Origin: Candidatus Woesebacteria bacterium GW2011_GWB1_33_38
GTDB taxonomy: Bacteria > Patescibacteriota > Microgenomatia > UBA8517
Assembly (NCBI GenBank): GCA_000990005.1
Contig: LBPF01000005.1
Span: forward strand, 1 to 50,804
Direction: 5' to 3'
Length of the DNA: 50,804 nt
The notes beneath the pieces are model-generated. The model did not search any database. It had not been told where the DNA came from and worked only from the letters and a program-made list of their open reading frames with translations. The position numbers and the translations under genes are program-made. Below, in pieces: positions 34,557-42,411 of this stretch (position 1 is its first letter; every line of letters starts with the position of its first letter).

Positions 34557-35871
34557 GAAGTATTGTATTTATTTGTTTCGGATCTCCTTTGCCATTTAAT
34601 ATTTTTTGTACTTGGCCAATTAGAAATCCTACTACTTGACCTTTACCGTTTTGATAAGATTTAACTACCTCAGGATTTTCAACTAGTACACTTTTGATAG
34701 CCAATCCCACTTCGGGAGTGGGACTAAAATCAGTTTTTGTAAGTTCTACTAATTTTTTAACTAACCCTGCGGGTTCAGGATATGATTTATCTAAATTTTG
34801 ATTAATCATTGCATTAGCTATGGTTTTAGCCATATCTGGGGATAATTTTGAAGCTTCCTCAAAATAGTTTGCTTTTGTCAAATCTGAAACTAAAATTTCT
34901 ATATATTCTTTTGATAAATTGTATTGTTCTAAAAACCGTTCTCGTTTTGTTTGTGGCAATTCCGGCACTTTATCACTTAATATCTTTATATCTTTATCAC
35001 TTACCTCTATTGGAGGAATATCTGGTTCAGGGAAGTATCTATAATCCATAGCTTCCTCTTTGATTCTCTGACTAACAGTTGCTGACCTTGCCTCATTCCA
35101 GCCTCTTGTCTCTTGAACAATTTTTTTGTTGTTTGAAAGTAAGTCTTTTTGTCTTTCAATTTCATAAAGCATTGCCTTTTTCAAAAACCTAAAAGAGTTA
35201 ATATTTTTAAGTTCCACTTTGTAATTTGGCAACGTTACAGGTTCGGAACCTGTATTAGGTTCCGAACCTAATAGAAGTAACGAGATGTTTGCTTCCAGCC
35301 TCATACTCCCTTTTTCCATATCAGCAGTAGAAATTCCCAAGTACCTTATTATTTTTTGAAGTTCCTGTAAAAATAAAATAACTTCATCTACATCAGAAAA
35401 ATCTGGTTCTGTCACAAGTTCAACAAGAGGTACGCCTGATCTATTAAAGTCAATCAATGAAACTTTCTTTCTATTAACCTCAGTATGTTGTAGTTTTGCG
35501 GTATCTTCTTCCATGTGAACTCTGCGAATCCGAATATCTTCAAATTTTCCTTCGTAGCAAAACGGGTCGTCATACTGACTTATCTGGTATCCCTTTGGAA
35601 GATCTGGATAGAAATAATGTTTTCTGTCAAAAGTAGAATATTTATTTATTTTGCAGCCCAAAGCAAGACCTAACATAATGCACCAATCAATTGCTTTTTT
35701 GTTAGGAACTGGTAATGCTCCGGGCAATCCTAAACAAACGGGGCAGGTTTGTGTATTTGGTTTTTTGCCAAAATGATCAGCAGGACAACCACAAAACATT
35801 TTGGAATTTGTTGCAAGTTCAATATGTACTTCAAGACCTATAACTGGTTTATATGTTTGGTTTAATTTCAT
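34534..35871 (-). CDS. gatB: Asp-tRNA(Asn)/Glu-tRNA(Gln) amidotransferase subunit B
   Basis: GatB binds the misacylated tRNA and activates it for amidation by GatA-derived ammonia. The 445-aa protein has VIGLEVHIELATNSKMFCGCPADHFG (zinc-site cysteines), TCPVCLGLPGALPVPN, KHYFYPDLPKGYQISQYDDPF, MEEDTAKL and the helical/YqeY tail. Three places carry repeat-derived peptides: GSEPNTGSEP (element C), SDKDIKILSDK (element D) and PTPEVGL (element B), all in variable loops, so conserved motifs are intact. Slightly shorter than the usual 475-480 aa. It overlaps gatA by 23 bp. Confidence 0.96.
   Translation of the reverse strand: MKLNQTYKPVIGLEVHIELATNSKMFCGCPADHFGKKPNTQTCPVCLGLPGALPVPNKKAIDWCIMLGLALGCKINKYSTFDRKHYFYPDLPKGYQISQYDDPFCYEGKFEDIRIRRVHMEEDTAKLQHTEVNRKKVSLIDFNRSGVPLVELVTEPDFSDVDEVILFLQELQKIIRYLGISTADMEKGSMRLEANISLLLLGSEPNTGSEPVTLPNYKVELKNINSFRFLKKAMLYEIERQKDLLSNNKKIVQETRGWNEARSATVSQRIKEEAMDYRYFPEPDIPPIEVSDKDIKILSDKVPELPQTKRERFLEQYNLSKEYIEILVSDLTKANYFEEASKLSPDMAKTIANAMINQNLDKSYPEPAGLVKKLVELTKTDFSPTPEVGLAIKSVLVENPEVVKSYQNGKGQVVGFLIGQVQKILNGKGDPKQINTILLGKLHGN
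34703..34725 (-). repeat. Palindromic element B inside gatB
   Basis: Arms TCCCACT and AGTGGGA flank TCGGG. It encodes PTPEVGL in frame like the holA-like copy, and its plus strand matches uppP 16647-16665 at 18 of 19 bases. Confidence 0.75.
34971..35002 (-). repeat. Repeat element D inside gatB
   Basis: Coding strand reads AGTGATAAAGATATAAAG then ATATTAAGTGATAAAG, that is one full 24-nt unit plus the start of the next, encoding SDKDIKIL-SDK. The uvrC copy reads KIL-SDKDIKI. Confidence 0.55.
35237..35270 (-). repeat. Palindromic element C inside gatB
   Basis: Two adjacent palindromes, ACAGGTTCGGAACCTGT and TAGGTTCCGAACCTA, share the core GGTTCSGAACC. They encode GSEPNTGSEP within a loop where other GatB proteins have a shorter sequence. 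A related element lies between uvrB and lexA. Confidence 0.8.
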
Positions 35872-37261
35872 GATATTTTGTTACCAACTGAAACTGGTGT
35901 CCAATATTTAGTAATTTGTCTTCTGAAAAGTGAGGTCCAACTATCTGCATACCAATAGGAAGATTATTTTTTGAAAATCCTGTTGGGATTGCTAAGGATG
36001 GAACTCCAGCTGGATTTTGAGTAACTGTGTAAATATCTGCTAAATAATTTTTAATAGGATCATTAATTAATTCTCCAATTTTAATCGGTAGTGTAGGTGA
36101 GACGGGTGAAATTATTGCGTCACAACTTTTAAAAATATTGTTATATGTTTCAATTAAAACAGTTCTAGCTTTTTGAGCTTGATTATAATATTCGTCGTAA
36201 TAACCAGAAGAAAGAGAATATGTTCCTATTAATATTCTCCTTTTTGTCTCTTCTGTAAATTTGTCTCTCCCGTTACCATATCTTATACCATCATATCTAC
36301 CTAAATTGGAGCTGGTCTCACTTGGGGCAATAATATAATAAAGTGCTACACCAAAATCAAAAAGGGGGAAAGATACTTCTTTAATTTTACAACCTAATTT
36401 TTTAAGTTCCTTAACCGCATTTTGAATTGAAGTCTCGACCTCTTTATCAAGTCCTTTAACAAAAAACTCTTTAGGCACACCGATTGTGTAATCTAATTTA
36501 TTATTAATTATTTCTGAATATTTTGGAACTTCTATGTTTGATGTATTACCATCATATGGATCATAACCTGCAATATTTTCTAAAATATATGCACAATCTT
36601 CGGCGGTTTTTGCCATAGGTCCAACAGTGTCAAAGGATGACGCGTAAGCAATAGCACCATATCTACTAACACGTCCATAAGTAACTTTTAATCCAGTTAT
36701 TCCACACCATGAGGATGGATTTCTTATAGATCCTCCTGTATCTTCTCCTATTGAATAGGGTACACATCGTGTTGCTACACTAACTGCTGGACCACCACTT
36801 GACCCACCTGCTGAAAGTTCTAAATTGTATGGATTTTTCACAGGACCTATATCATTATTTTCTGAACTTCCACCATGACCCCAAGCATCTAAGTTGTTTT
36901 TGCCAAGTAAAATTCCCCCAGCGTCTTTTACCTTTTTATAAACAGTTGAGTCGTATTGTGATTGATAATCAATTAAGACATTTGAACCAGAGGTTGTTCT
37001 TGTACCCTTAGCTTGATAAATATCCTTCATGGTAAATGGTAAACCATAAAGTGGGTTATCGACATTTTTTATATTCTTATCTTTTTCTTTTGCACTGTTT
37101 AAAACTAGCTCATTTGAAACTGTAGAGATAAAAGAGTTTGTCTTGGTCTTTATCTCATTAATTCTTGCAATACTTTCAGAAACAAGATCGACAGATGAAA
37201 AGTCACCATTTCTTAAGCCCACTGCTAATTCTTTAATACTTTTATCAATTAATTGCTTCAT
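35849..37261 (-). CDS. gatA: Glutamyl-tRNA(Gln) amidotransferase subunit A
   Basis: GatA is the amidase that releases ammonia from glutamine. The 470-aa protein has the Ser-cisSer-Lys triad: Lys in PFTMKDIYQAKGTRTTSGS (about 77), cis-Ser in LSAGGSSGGPAVSVATR (about 155) and the nucleophile Ser in SIGEDTGGSIRNPSSWCGITGLK (about 177). Length is normal. Coupled by a 4-bp overlap to gatC upstream and 23 bp to gatB downstream, giving the order gatC-gatA-gatB. Confidence 0.97.
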   Translation of the reverse strand: MKQLIDKSIKELAVGLRNGDFSSVDLVSESIARINEIKTKTNSFISTVSNELVLNSAKEKDKNIKNVDNPLYGLPFTMKDIYQAKGTRTTSGSNVLIDYQSQYDSTVYKKVKDAGGILLGKNNLDAWGHGGSSENNDIGPVKNPYNLELSAGGSSGGPAVSVATRCVPYSIGEDTGGSIRNPSSWCGITGLKVTYGRVSRYGAIAYASSFDTVGPMAKTAEDCAYILENIAGYDPYDGNTSNIEVPKYSEIINNKLDYTIGVPKEFFVKGLDKEVETSIQNAVKELKKLGCKIKEVSFPLFDFGVALYYIIAPSETSSNLGRYDGIRYGNGRDKFTEETKRRILIGTYSLSSGYYDEYYNQAQKARTVLIETYNNIFKSCDAIISPVSPTLPIKIGELINDPIKNYLADIYTVTQNPAGVPSLAIPTGFSKNNLPIGMQIVGPHFSEDKLLNIGHQFQLVTKYHEIKPNI

Positions 37262-37539
37262 TCTAGTATTGCATCTACAACAAAATAACCATTATGAACT
37301 CTCTTCGCATTTTTCAAGGCATCTTCTTGACTCAAAATCCTGTTAGTATCAATTGCATCTTCTCTTGTTACATTTTTTAAATTTGTAGAGTTTGAAGTTC
37401 CTTTTATGTCTTTCAAATTTAATTCTTGGATTTTAGAAACAAGTTTGACAATCGAGTCAAATTCATCTGAAAATTTTTTTAAATGCTTAGGTAATATCTC
37501 AATCTTGGCTAATTTTGCAATTTTTTTCACATCAGTCAT
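37258..37539 (-). CDS. gatC: Asp/Glu-tRNA amidotransferase subunit C
   Basis: GatC is a 93-aa assembly factor for GatAB. The start VKKIAKLAKIEILPKHLKKFSDEFDSIVKLVSKIQEL is the helical belt of the family, and the C-terminal RVHNGYFVVDAILE wraps GatA. The middle, LKDIKGTSNSTNLKNVTREDAIDTN, corresponds to the variable P-x-R-xD region. Four-base overlaps with dinD upstream and gatA downstream indicate coupling. Confidence 0.93.
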   Translation of the reverse strand: MTDVKKIAKLAKIEILPKHLKKFSDEFDSIVKLVSKIQELNLKDIKGTSNSTNLKNVTREDAIDTNRILSQEDALKNAKRVHNGYFVVDAILE

Positions 37540-38333
37540 TTGAGTAATTTTTTCCTTTCAATTTTAATCTTTTTAATATCTCCCTCAATTGGCAAATCTT
37601 CAGGCATTGTACCACCGATTTCTTGAATTGTTTTTCTCACTTTTTGACCTACAACCATATGTGCAAATGTCGCATGCCCTTCACCTTTTATTTTTTCATT
37701 TCTGATTTTATCATCAGCTTGAGTAATCCTAAATAAATTTGCGGCAAGTTCAGTTGCACCTGCTCTATCCAAAACATCGTCTTTTCCAATTCCTTTTTTC
37801 TTTTGCAATGTTTTTTTGTGCATTCCATACAGGCCTAAATAGCCGGCATCGTGGAATTTTCCAAAATTTTTAACACCAGCACTTTGCGCGGTTGAATTTA
37901 ATTCTTTGTTATGAACTTTGATCTTTCCACGGAGAAACAATCTTTGTTCCGTTTCTTTTAATCCTTGGAATATCTCTTGTTTTCTGGTTTGTATTGCAAA
38001 ATAAGTTTGAGCAGAAGCTATGATTTTTTTAGAAGAATCTCCGTTTTGAGTTATTAAATAACATGCGTATCTAGACAATCGATAATCTTTTACTTCTCGT
38101 TTTGCGCCTGACCCAACAATAACCATATTATTGACATCAATAAAATGGTATTGGATCGTCTGATTGCTCTTTTTACATGCAATTTTTGCTTTTTCAATCA
38201 CTTTTTCAAAATTTTGCCAGTTTGAATAATCTATTAGACTCATCAATTCACGAGCGAGCCAATATTCAACACCATTTTCGTCAATTTTCTTGATTTCTTC
38301 AAAGTGTTTACTTGGAGATTTGAACTGGATCAT
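37536..38333 (-). CDS. dinD: DNA damage-inducible protein D (DinD-like)
   Basis: DinD in E. coli is an SOS-induced protein that inhibits RecA filament activity. This 265-aa protein matches in the Bro-N-like half (EYWLARELMSLIDYSNWQNFEKVIEKAKIAC, DYRLSRYACYLITQNGDSSKKIIASAQTYFAIQTRKQE) and the C-terminal DinD half (AGYLGLYGMHKKTLQKKKGIGKDDVLDRAGATELAANLFRITQ). It overlaps gatC by 4 bp, so DNA-damage and translation genes share a transcript. TATTAT lies 6 nt before the ATG, giving a leaderless promoter in an 18-bp gap; no obvious LexA box there. Confidence 0.92.
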   Translation of the reverse strand: MIQFKSPSKHFEEIKKIDENGVEYWLARELMSLIDYSNWQNFEKVIEKAKIACKKSNQTIQYHFIDVNNMVIVGSGAKREVKDYRLSRYACYLITQNGDSSKKIIASAQTYFAIQTRKQEIFQGLKETEQRLFLRGKIKVHNKELNSTAQSAGVKNFGKFHDAGYLGLYGMHKKTLQKKKGIGKDDVLDRAGATELAANLFRITQADDKIRNEKIKGEGHATFAHMVVGQKVRKTIQEIGGTMPEDLPIEGDIKKIKIERKKLLK

Positions 38334-38339
38334 TACTTA

Positions 38340-38345
38340 ATAATA
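38340..38345 (-). promoter_or_regulatory. -10 box of dinD, leaderless geometry
   Basis: TATTAT on the minus strand ends 6 nt before the dinD ATG within the 18-bp gap behind the protease gene. It would let dinD and gatCAB be transcribed independently. Confidence 0.5.
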
Positions 38346-38351
38346 CTTCAA

Positions 38352-39284
38352 CTAACTCATTTTTTGTAGTATGGCAATTCTTTCTGAAATTGGAGGATGG
38401 GTATTAAAAAGATTTGCAAATCGGCCCACATTACCTTTAATTCCCATTTTAAAGGGGCTAACTATATAAAGATGGGCTGTAGCTTTATTTGCAGCCTCAA
38501 GTGGTTCTTGATCACTTGAGATTTTCTCTAAAGCAGTAATTAATCCTTGCGGTTGTCTTGTAATTGCAACACTACCAGCATCTGCCATAAATTCTCTTCT
38601 CCTTGAAATTGCAAGTTGTATAAGCTGGGAAATAATAGGAGAAAGAATTGCAAACAGTATTCCTAAAACCAAAACTACAGCACCAAGACCACTTTTTTCA
38701 TTACTATTTGAAGATCTTCTCCCATGAAAACTACTACGAAGGAAAAAATCTCCAAGAAGCGCAATTAAGCCAACCATTACGGAAACAATTGACATTAAAC
38801 GGACATCATAATTTTTAATATGAGTTAGTTCATGTGCAATAACACCTTCAAGTTCAGTTCTTGTGAGTTTCTCAATTAAACCAGTTGTAACACAGACAAC
38901 TGCATGATCATAATCTCTGCCTGTAGCAAAGGCATTAGGAGCTGAATCTTCGATTATATATAATTTTGGGAGTGGAAGCCCTGCTCCAATGCAAACATTT
39001 TCAGCAACTGAGGTAAATAAATTGTCTTCCTGCTTAGTTGCAGGTCTTGCACCTGAAATACCAAGAACTATTTTATCTGAATAGTAGTAACTTATAAAAG
39101 TAGATATACCTGAAATTATTAAGGCAATACCCGCAAACCCCAGTCCACTTGCTTCATAACCATTATAAATTCCAATGGCTGAAGTTATAAAATAAGTAGA
39201 AATAGCCACGAACACAAAAAACAAAACAGCAATTATTGCCGACTTTATCTTGTTTGCCGACTGCACCTCATATATATTCTTCAT
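38352..39284 (-). CDS. htpX: HtpX-like M48 membrane metalloprotease
   Basis: HtpX-type proteases degrade misfolded membrane proteins. The 310-aa protein has two N-terminal membrane helices (about 14-35 and 43-62), the zinc motif VIAHELTHIKNYDVRL (about 143), two further helices (about 160-178, 200-222) and the third ligand Glu in SRRREFMADAGSVAITRQP. C-terminal FNTHPPISERIAIL is diagnostic. It lies 1 bp from the hicA frame upstream and 18 bp from dinD downstream. Confidence 0.94.
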   Translation of the reverse strand: MKNIYEVQSANKIKSAIIAVLFFVFVAISTYFITSAIGIYNGYEASGLGFAGIALIISGISTFISYYYSDKIVLGISGARPATKQEDNLFTSVAENVCIGAGLPLPKLYIIEDSAPNAFATGRDYDHAVVCVTTGLIEKLTRTELEGVIAHELTHIKNYDVRLMSIVSVMVGLIALLGDFFLRSSFHGRRSSNSNEKSGLGAVVLVLGILFAILSPIISQLIQLAISRRREFMADAGSVAITRQPQGLITALEKISSDQEPLEAANKATAHLYIVSPFKMGIKGNVGRFANLFNTHPPISERIAILQKMS

Positions 39285-39285
39285 A

Positions 39286-39510
39286 TTACTTTATGAATTG
39301 CTCAAATTCAGATTTACTCATCCCTGATTGGCTTAAAATACTTTGAAAAGTACCAAAGGCAATTTGTTTGTGTATTGGAATAATTACTGTTTGTAATTTA
39401 CCATTCCAAAATCCACGCATCTTTAAATGGCTTCCTTTTTGTGATATCTGACTAAAATTAGCTCGTCTAAAAGCATTTACTGTTTCTCTTGAAGTATATA
39501 ATTTAGGCAT
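39286..39510 (-). CDS. hicA: HicA-family toxin (mRNA interferase)
   Basis: Using the ATG at 39510 (MPKLYTSRETVNAFRR) the protein is 74 aa. It has the double-stranded RNA-binding-like fold signature with the catalytic His in SQKGSHLKMRGFWNG and IPIHKQIAFGTFQSILSQSGMSKSEFEQFI. HicA cleaves mRNA and is neutralised by HicB. The partner upstream is only 39 aa because of an internal deletion, and overlaps hicA by 8 bp. Whether the truncated antitoxin still binds, or hicA is silent or mutated, is unknown. Confidence 0.85.
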   Translation of the reverse strand: MPKLYTSRETVNAFRRANFSQISQKGSHLKMRGFWNGKLQTVIIPIHKQIAFGTFQSILSQSGMSKSEFEQFIK

Positions 39511-39622
39511 ATATAGCAGATATCTCAGGTTCTGTTGGTACAAAATAATTTGGAATTTTTACATCTTCATCTTCAAGCAATAATTCTTGCCACACAATCG
39601 CCTTCAAGTCTGTTTTTGACAT
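39503..39622 (-). pseudogene. hicB: HicB antitoxin with internal deletion
   Basis: This 39-aa frame is too short for the track. It starts MSKTDLKAIVWQE, the first strand of HicB, and jumps directly to LLLEDEDVKIPNYF, the sequence that in HicB follows the helix LQEALELYLEDED. The central 30 or so residues that make the RNase H-like fold are missing in frame; CAAGAA would be present at both borders, fitting a short-repeat deletion. The TAA overlaps the hicA ATG, the normal arrangement. Confidence 0.65.
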
Positions 39623-39641
39623 AAAGATATTATATCATTTC

Positions 39642-40202
39642 TTAAAGATTTACTTTTATAGATTTCATTTCATCAGAACTAACTTTCAAGAAATCTCCAC
39701 TTTCTGGTGTTTCTAGACCTTTTAGTTCTTCAAATTTAAATAGATTGGCTACTAAATTTGTAGGAACCGTTGCTCTTTTAACATTGTAGTCAGCAGTTAA
39801 GTCGATCAAAAGTCTTCTTGAATACATAACTTTATCTGATGTATCTCGAAGTTCTCCCATTAAGTTTTCTACAACCGTATTTGCTTTAAGCTCTGGATTG
39901 CTTTCAACTACGATCTTTAAACCAGATAATACTTCTGATATTTGTTTCGTTGCGTCTTGACCTTTAGAAACTAATTTGCGAGCGCTAGATAACATTTCAA
40001 GAATTCCTTTTTCGTGTGTTAAATAACCTTTAACCGAGGCTTCAAGGTTTGGAATTAAATCAGCCTGTCTTTTAAGTTGATTTCCAATTTCTTGAATTGA
40101 TGCTTTAATTCTAGTTTTACTGGATACAAAAAAATTGTATGTACTAACTATCCAAAAAACTACTAATACAAGTAATCCTAATAATATGTAAATAAAATTC
40201 AT
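39642..40202 (-). CDS. lemA: LemA family protein
   Basis: This 186-aa protein has one N-terminal membrane helix (about 2-22) followed by a long helical bundle outside or at the membrane. Matches to LemA include YNFFVSSKTRIKASIQEIGNQLKRQADLIPNLEASVKGY and VMYSRRLLIDLTADYNVKRATVPTNLVANLFKFEEL. The function of LemA is poorly known; it is often encoded beside HtpX-like proteases, and htpX lies 0.4 kb downstream here with hicAB between them, suggesting the TA pair was inserted into a lemA-htpX unit. It lies 1 bp after polX. Confidence 0.93.
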   Translation of the reverse strand: MNFIYILLGLLVLVVFWIVSTYNFFVSSKTRIKASIQEIGNQLKRQADLIPNLEASVKGYLTHEKGILEMLSSARKLVSKGQDATKQISEVLSGLKIVVESNPELKANTVVENLMGELRDTSDKVMYSRRLLIDLTADYNVKRATVPTNLVANLFKFEELKGLETPESGDFLKVSSDEMKSIKVNL

Positions 40203-41861
40203 TTAAATATTCACCTCCTTTTTGAAATCTTCTAACGATAAACAGTTTATCACATCTTTTTTAGTAGCCCAACCCCGTCTGGCTACATTTACACCATATT
40301 TCATATTATCCATCATTGTAATCTCATGAGTATCTGTACCGAGAGTCATTTTTATTCCTAGTTTTACAGCATCTCTGACCAAAGTATCAGGCAGATCCAA
40401 ACGCATAGGATCAGCGTTAATTTCAAGCCATTTATTATTTTTTAAACAGAAGTCAAAAATTTTCTCCCAATCAAGTTCAATTCCTTCTCTCTCGTTTATT
40501 TTTCTTGCAGTAGGGTGGGCAAAAATTTTCACTTTAGGGTAGGAGAGTGCAGTCAAAACTCTTTTAGTCATCTCATCTCTTGAGAGATCAAAAACCGAAT
40601 GGATTGATATTAAGGCAAAATCTAAGGTTTCAAGCCCTTTAAGAGATACAGGCAAACTACCATCTTTATTAATATCAATCTCAAGAGAGTTGAATACTTT
40701 AAGTCCCCAATCATTTTCACGAACATATTCCTCTTTCTGTTTGAGTAAATCAGTTACTCTTTCAAGGCTATGTCCACTTTTGCTGGGATTATGTTCTGTG
40801 AAAGCTATATATTCGTACCCTAATTCCTTACTCCTCTTTACTAATTCCTCAGCAGTAGATACTCCTAAATCATGACTCGTTTCAATATCGAAGTCTGAAT
40901 GTATTTGTAAATCACCCTTAATATCTTCTTGTTTTATCAAAAGCGGTAGACTATTAGCTATTGACGCCTGTATTTCCCCTGTATCCTCTCTAAGTTCTGG
41001 TTCAATGTAGTCTAGTCCTAAAAAGTTATATAACTCTTCTTCTGTTTTAAACTTTTTGTCTGGCTTTATTCCATATTCTGATAACGAATATCCAAGTTTC
41101 AAAGCATGTTCTCTTAAGGCTATATTATGATGTTTGCTACCTGTAAAATGTTGTAATGCTGAACCATACTGTTCTGGAGTTGTGACAAGTAAATCTACTT
41201 GCACATCTCCGGGAAGTAAAATTGAAGCCGTATGTTCACCCTGTTCAATAACTTTCTGAGTTTTTGGATATTTTGTAAAATATTCAGTTATTTTTGCATT
41301 TTGATTTTTAAATTTTGATTTTACTAATATATCAATATCCCCTACTGTTGCAACTTTACGTCGTAGTGACCCTAAAGTATCAATCTTAATAACATTAGAG
41401 CCTTCTTTTAGCCATTCCATGACCTCAGATGCAATATTTTCGGCATATGGAAGTAGATGTCTTTTAGTTTTGTTTATTATTTTATCTGATTCTTTTAACT
41501 TTTCATCAATTTCCTTTTTTGAAAGTTCTTGAAGCATTTTCATGGCGGTTTTAAGACCGACTTTTGGAAGAGCCATGAGTCTAAATGCTTCATCAGGTAT
41601 CCCTTTCATGACTTCTTCAAAATGTTTAGATTTACCATTTTTAAAAATTTCATCAAGATGGGAAGCAATTGAGGGTCCAATTGATGGAACTTGATCTAAC
41701 TTTCCATCATCCCAGAGATCTTTAAGTTCTGAAGTTGAATGTTCTACTGCATCTGCAGCACGATTGTAGGCAATAATTTGAAATTTGTATTTTTGCTCGT
41801 TTTTGTATTGGTAACTAGAAGCAACATTTCTTAAAAGTTCAGCAATTTGGAGATTGGTCAT
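40203..41861 (-). CDS. polX: Family X DNA polymerase with PHP domain (PolX)
   Basis: Bacterial PolX fills short gaps in base excision repair and its PHP domain has 3'-5' exonuclease/AP-endonuclease activity. The 552-aa protein has HhH motifs (DQVPSIGPSIASHLDEI, LPKVGLKTAMKML), the nucleotidyltransferase site GSLRRKVATVGDIDILV (about 185) and a later catalytic Asp in VQVDLLVTT. The PHP motifs are LQIHSDFD, FTEHNPS, IFAHPTARK and TLGTDTHE. Length equals the family. A TATAAT lies 8 nt before the ATG. Confidence 0.95.
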   Translation of the reverse strand: MTNLQIAELLRNVASSYQYKNEQKYKFQIIAYNRAADAVEHSTSELKDLWDDGKLDQVPSIGPSIASHLDEIFKNGKSKHFEEVMKGIPDEAFRLMALPKVGLKTAMKMLQELSKKEIDEKLKESDKIINKTKRHLLPYAENIASEVMEWLKEGSNVIKIDTLGSLRRKVATVGDIDILVKSKFKNQNAKITEYFTKYPKTQKVIEQGEHTASILLPGDVQVDLLVTTPEQYGSALQHFTGSKHHNIALREHALKLGYSLSEYGIKPDKKFKTEEELYNFLGLDYIEPELREDTGEIQASIANSLPLLIKQEDIKGDLQIHSDFDIETSHDLGVSTAEELVKRSKELGYEYIAFTEHNPSKSGHSLERVTDLLKQKEEYVRENDWGLKVFNSLEIDINKDGSLPVSLKGLETLDFALISIHSVFDLSRDEMTKRVLTALSYPKVKIFAHPTARKINEREGIELDWEKIFDFCLKNNKWLEINADPMRLDLPDTLVRDAVKLGIKMTLGTDTHEITMMDNMKYGVNVARRGWATKKDVINCLSLEDFKKEVNI

Positions 41862-42006
41862 TAAAAATAATTATACCAGAATAGGTTTATACTATTTTAT
41901 CTGCAAAACCTACCGAGCAGGAAGAAGAAAAATAATGGACATTTTAGCTTCAATATAAAAGTTCTGGGCGGGATCGACGAGACTCGAACTCGCAACCTCT
42001 TCCGTG

Positions 42007-42190
42007 CAAAAATCTTTCTGTTTCCAAAAAGCTTGGACTATCTCATTCCGCCAGTGGCGGACCAGGTATATAGTCTCTACACGTTTACGATACGAATGGT
42101 ATCGATTTAGCTCGGGATTATCATTTTAAAGATTTCCCCGAATTAGCCAGGTTTACATCTAACTATTGCTAGAAAGAGCTGCCACTAAAG
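42007..42190 (-). other. Self-splicing group I intron (IC3-like) in the tRNA-Asp anticodon
   Basis: The 5' site follows U35 of the anticodon; exon CTGT plus the next base can pair with intron GGCAG with a U-G at the cut, and the intron ends in G before CACGGAAG. Core elements are visible: P/Q pairing (AATTCGGGGAAA and AATCCCGAGC), R (GTGTAGAGACTATA) and S (GAGATAGTCC) giving P7. It encodes no endonuclease. A TCCGCC/GGCGGA palindrome forms the helix between R and S (P8). Confidence 0.85.
42047..42061. repeat. TCCGCC-N3-GGCGGA palindrome in intron P8
   Basis: Six-bp arms TCCGCC and GGCGGA with AGT between, sharing its core with the palindrome at 1111-1131. It lies at the tip of the P8 helix, a position tolerant of insertions. 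Confidence 0.6.
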
Positions 42191-42300
42191 ACAGGGAAGC
42201 GCTCTAACCAATTGAGCTACGACCCCGCCAAGAACTTTACTTATCAATTTTACTATAAAAAGCACTCAATCTCTACCAATAATAATTTTTGGCAAAAATT

Positions 42301-42411
42301 ACCTAAATCGGCAAAGTGGCAAAGATTCTGGGAGTCTCTATCAAAACCCTTCAACGATGGGATAAAAAGGGAAAATTTATATCTTTACGTCTAGGCAGTG
42401 GTAGATTTTGA
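42301..42411 (+). pseudogene. Remnant of a MerR-like HTH protein (IS607 resolvase or excisionase type)
   Basis: In the frame from 42307, IGKVAKILGVSIKTLQRWDKKGKF is a MerR/IS607-type helix-turn-helix start, followed by ISLRLGSGRF and a TGA. The frame is closed upstream by TAA and has no start codon. Only about 34 codons survive. The track ORF 42212-42394 is another frame. The remnant lies 80 bp from tRNA-Asp, a typical place for leftover mobile DNA. Confidence 0.6.

Larger units (their letters stand above)
41969..42226 (-). tRNA. tRNA-Asp(GTC) interrupted by a group I intron
   Basis: Exons join to a good cloverleaf: acceptor GGGGTCG/CGATCCC, D arm GCTC/GAGC, anticodon stem CTTCC/GGAAG, loop CTGTCAC with anticodon GTC, T arm GCGAG/CTCGT, discriminator G as required for Asp. 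CCA is not encoded. A 184-nt insert splits the anticodon loop. Minus strand, divergent from the LysM gene. Confidence 0.9.

Noticed and set aside
42212-42394. Track ORF of 60 aa overlapping the tRNA-Asp start
   Set aside because: It begins inside the tRNA and its frame is not the one with the HTH similarity.
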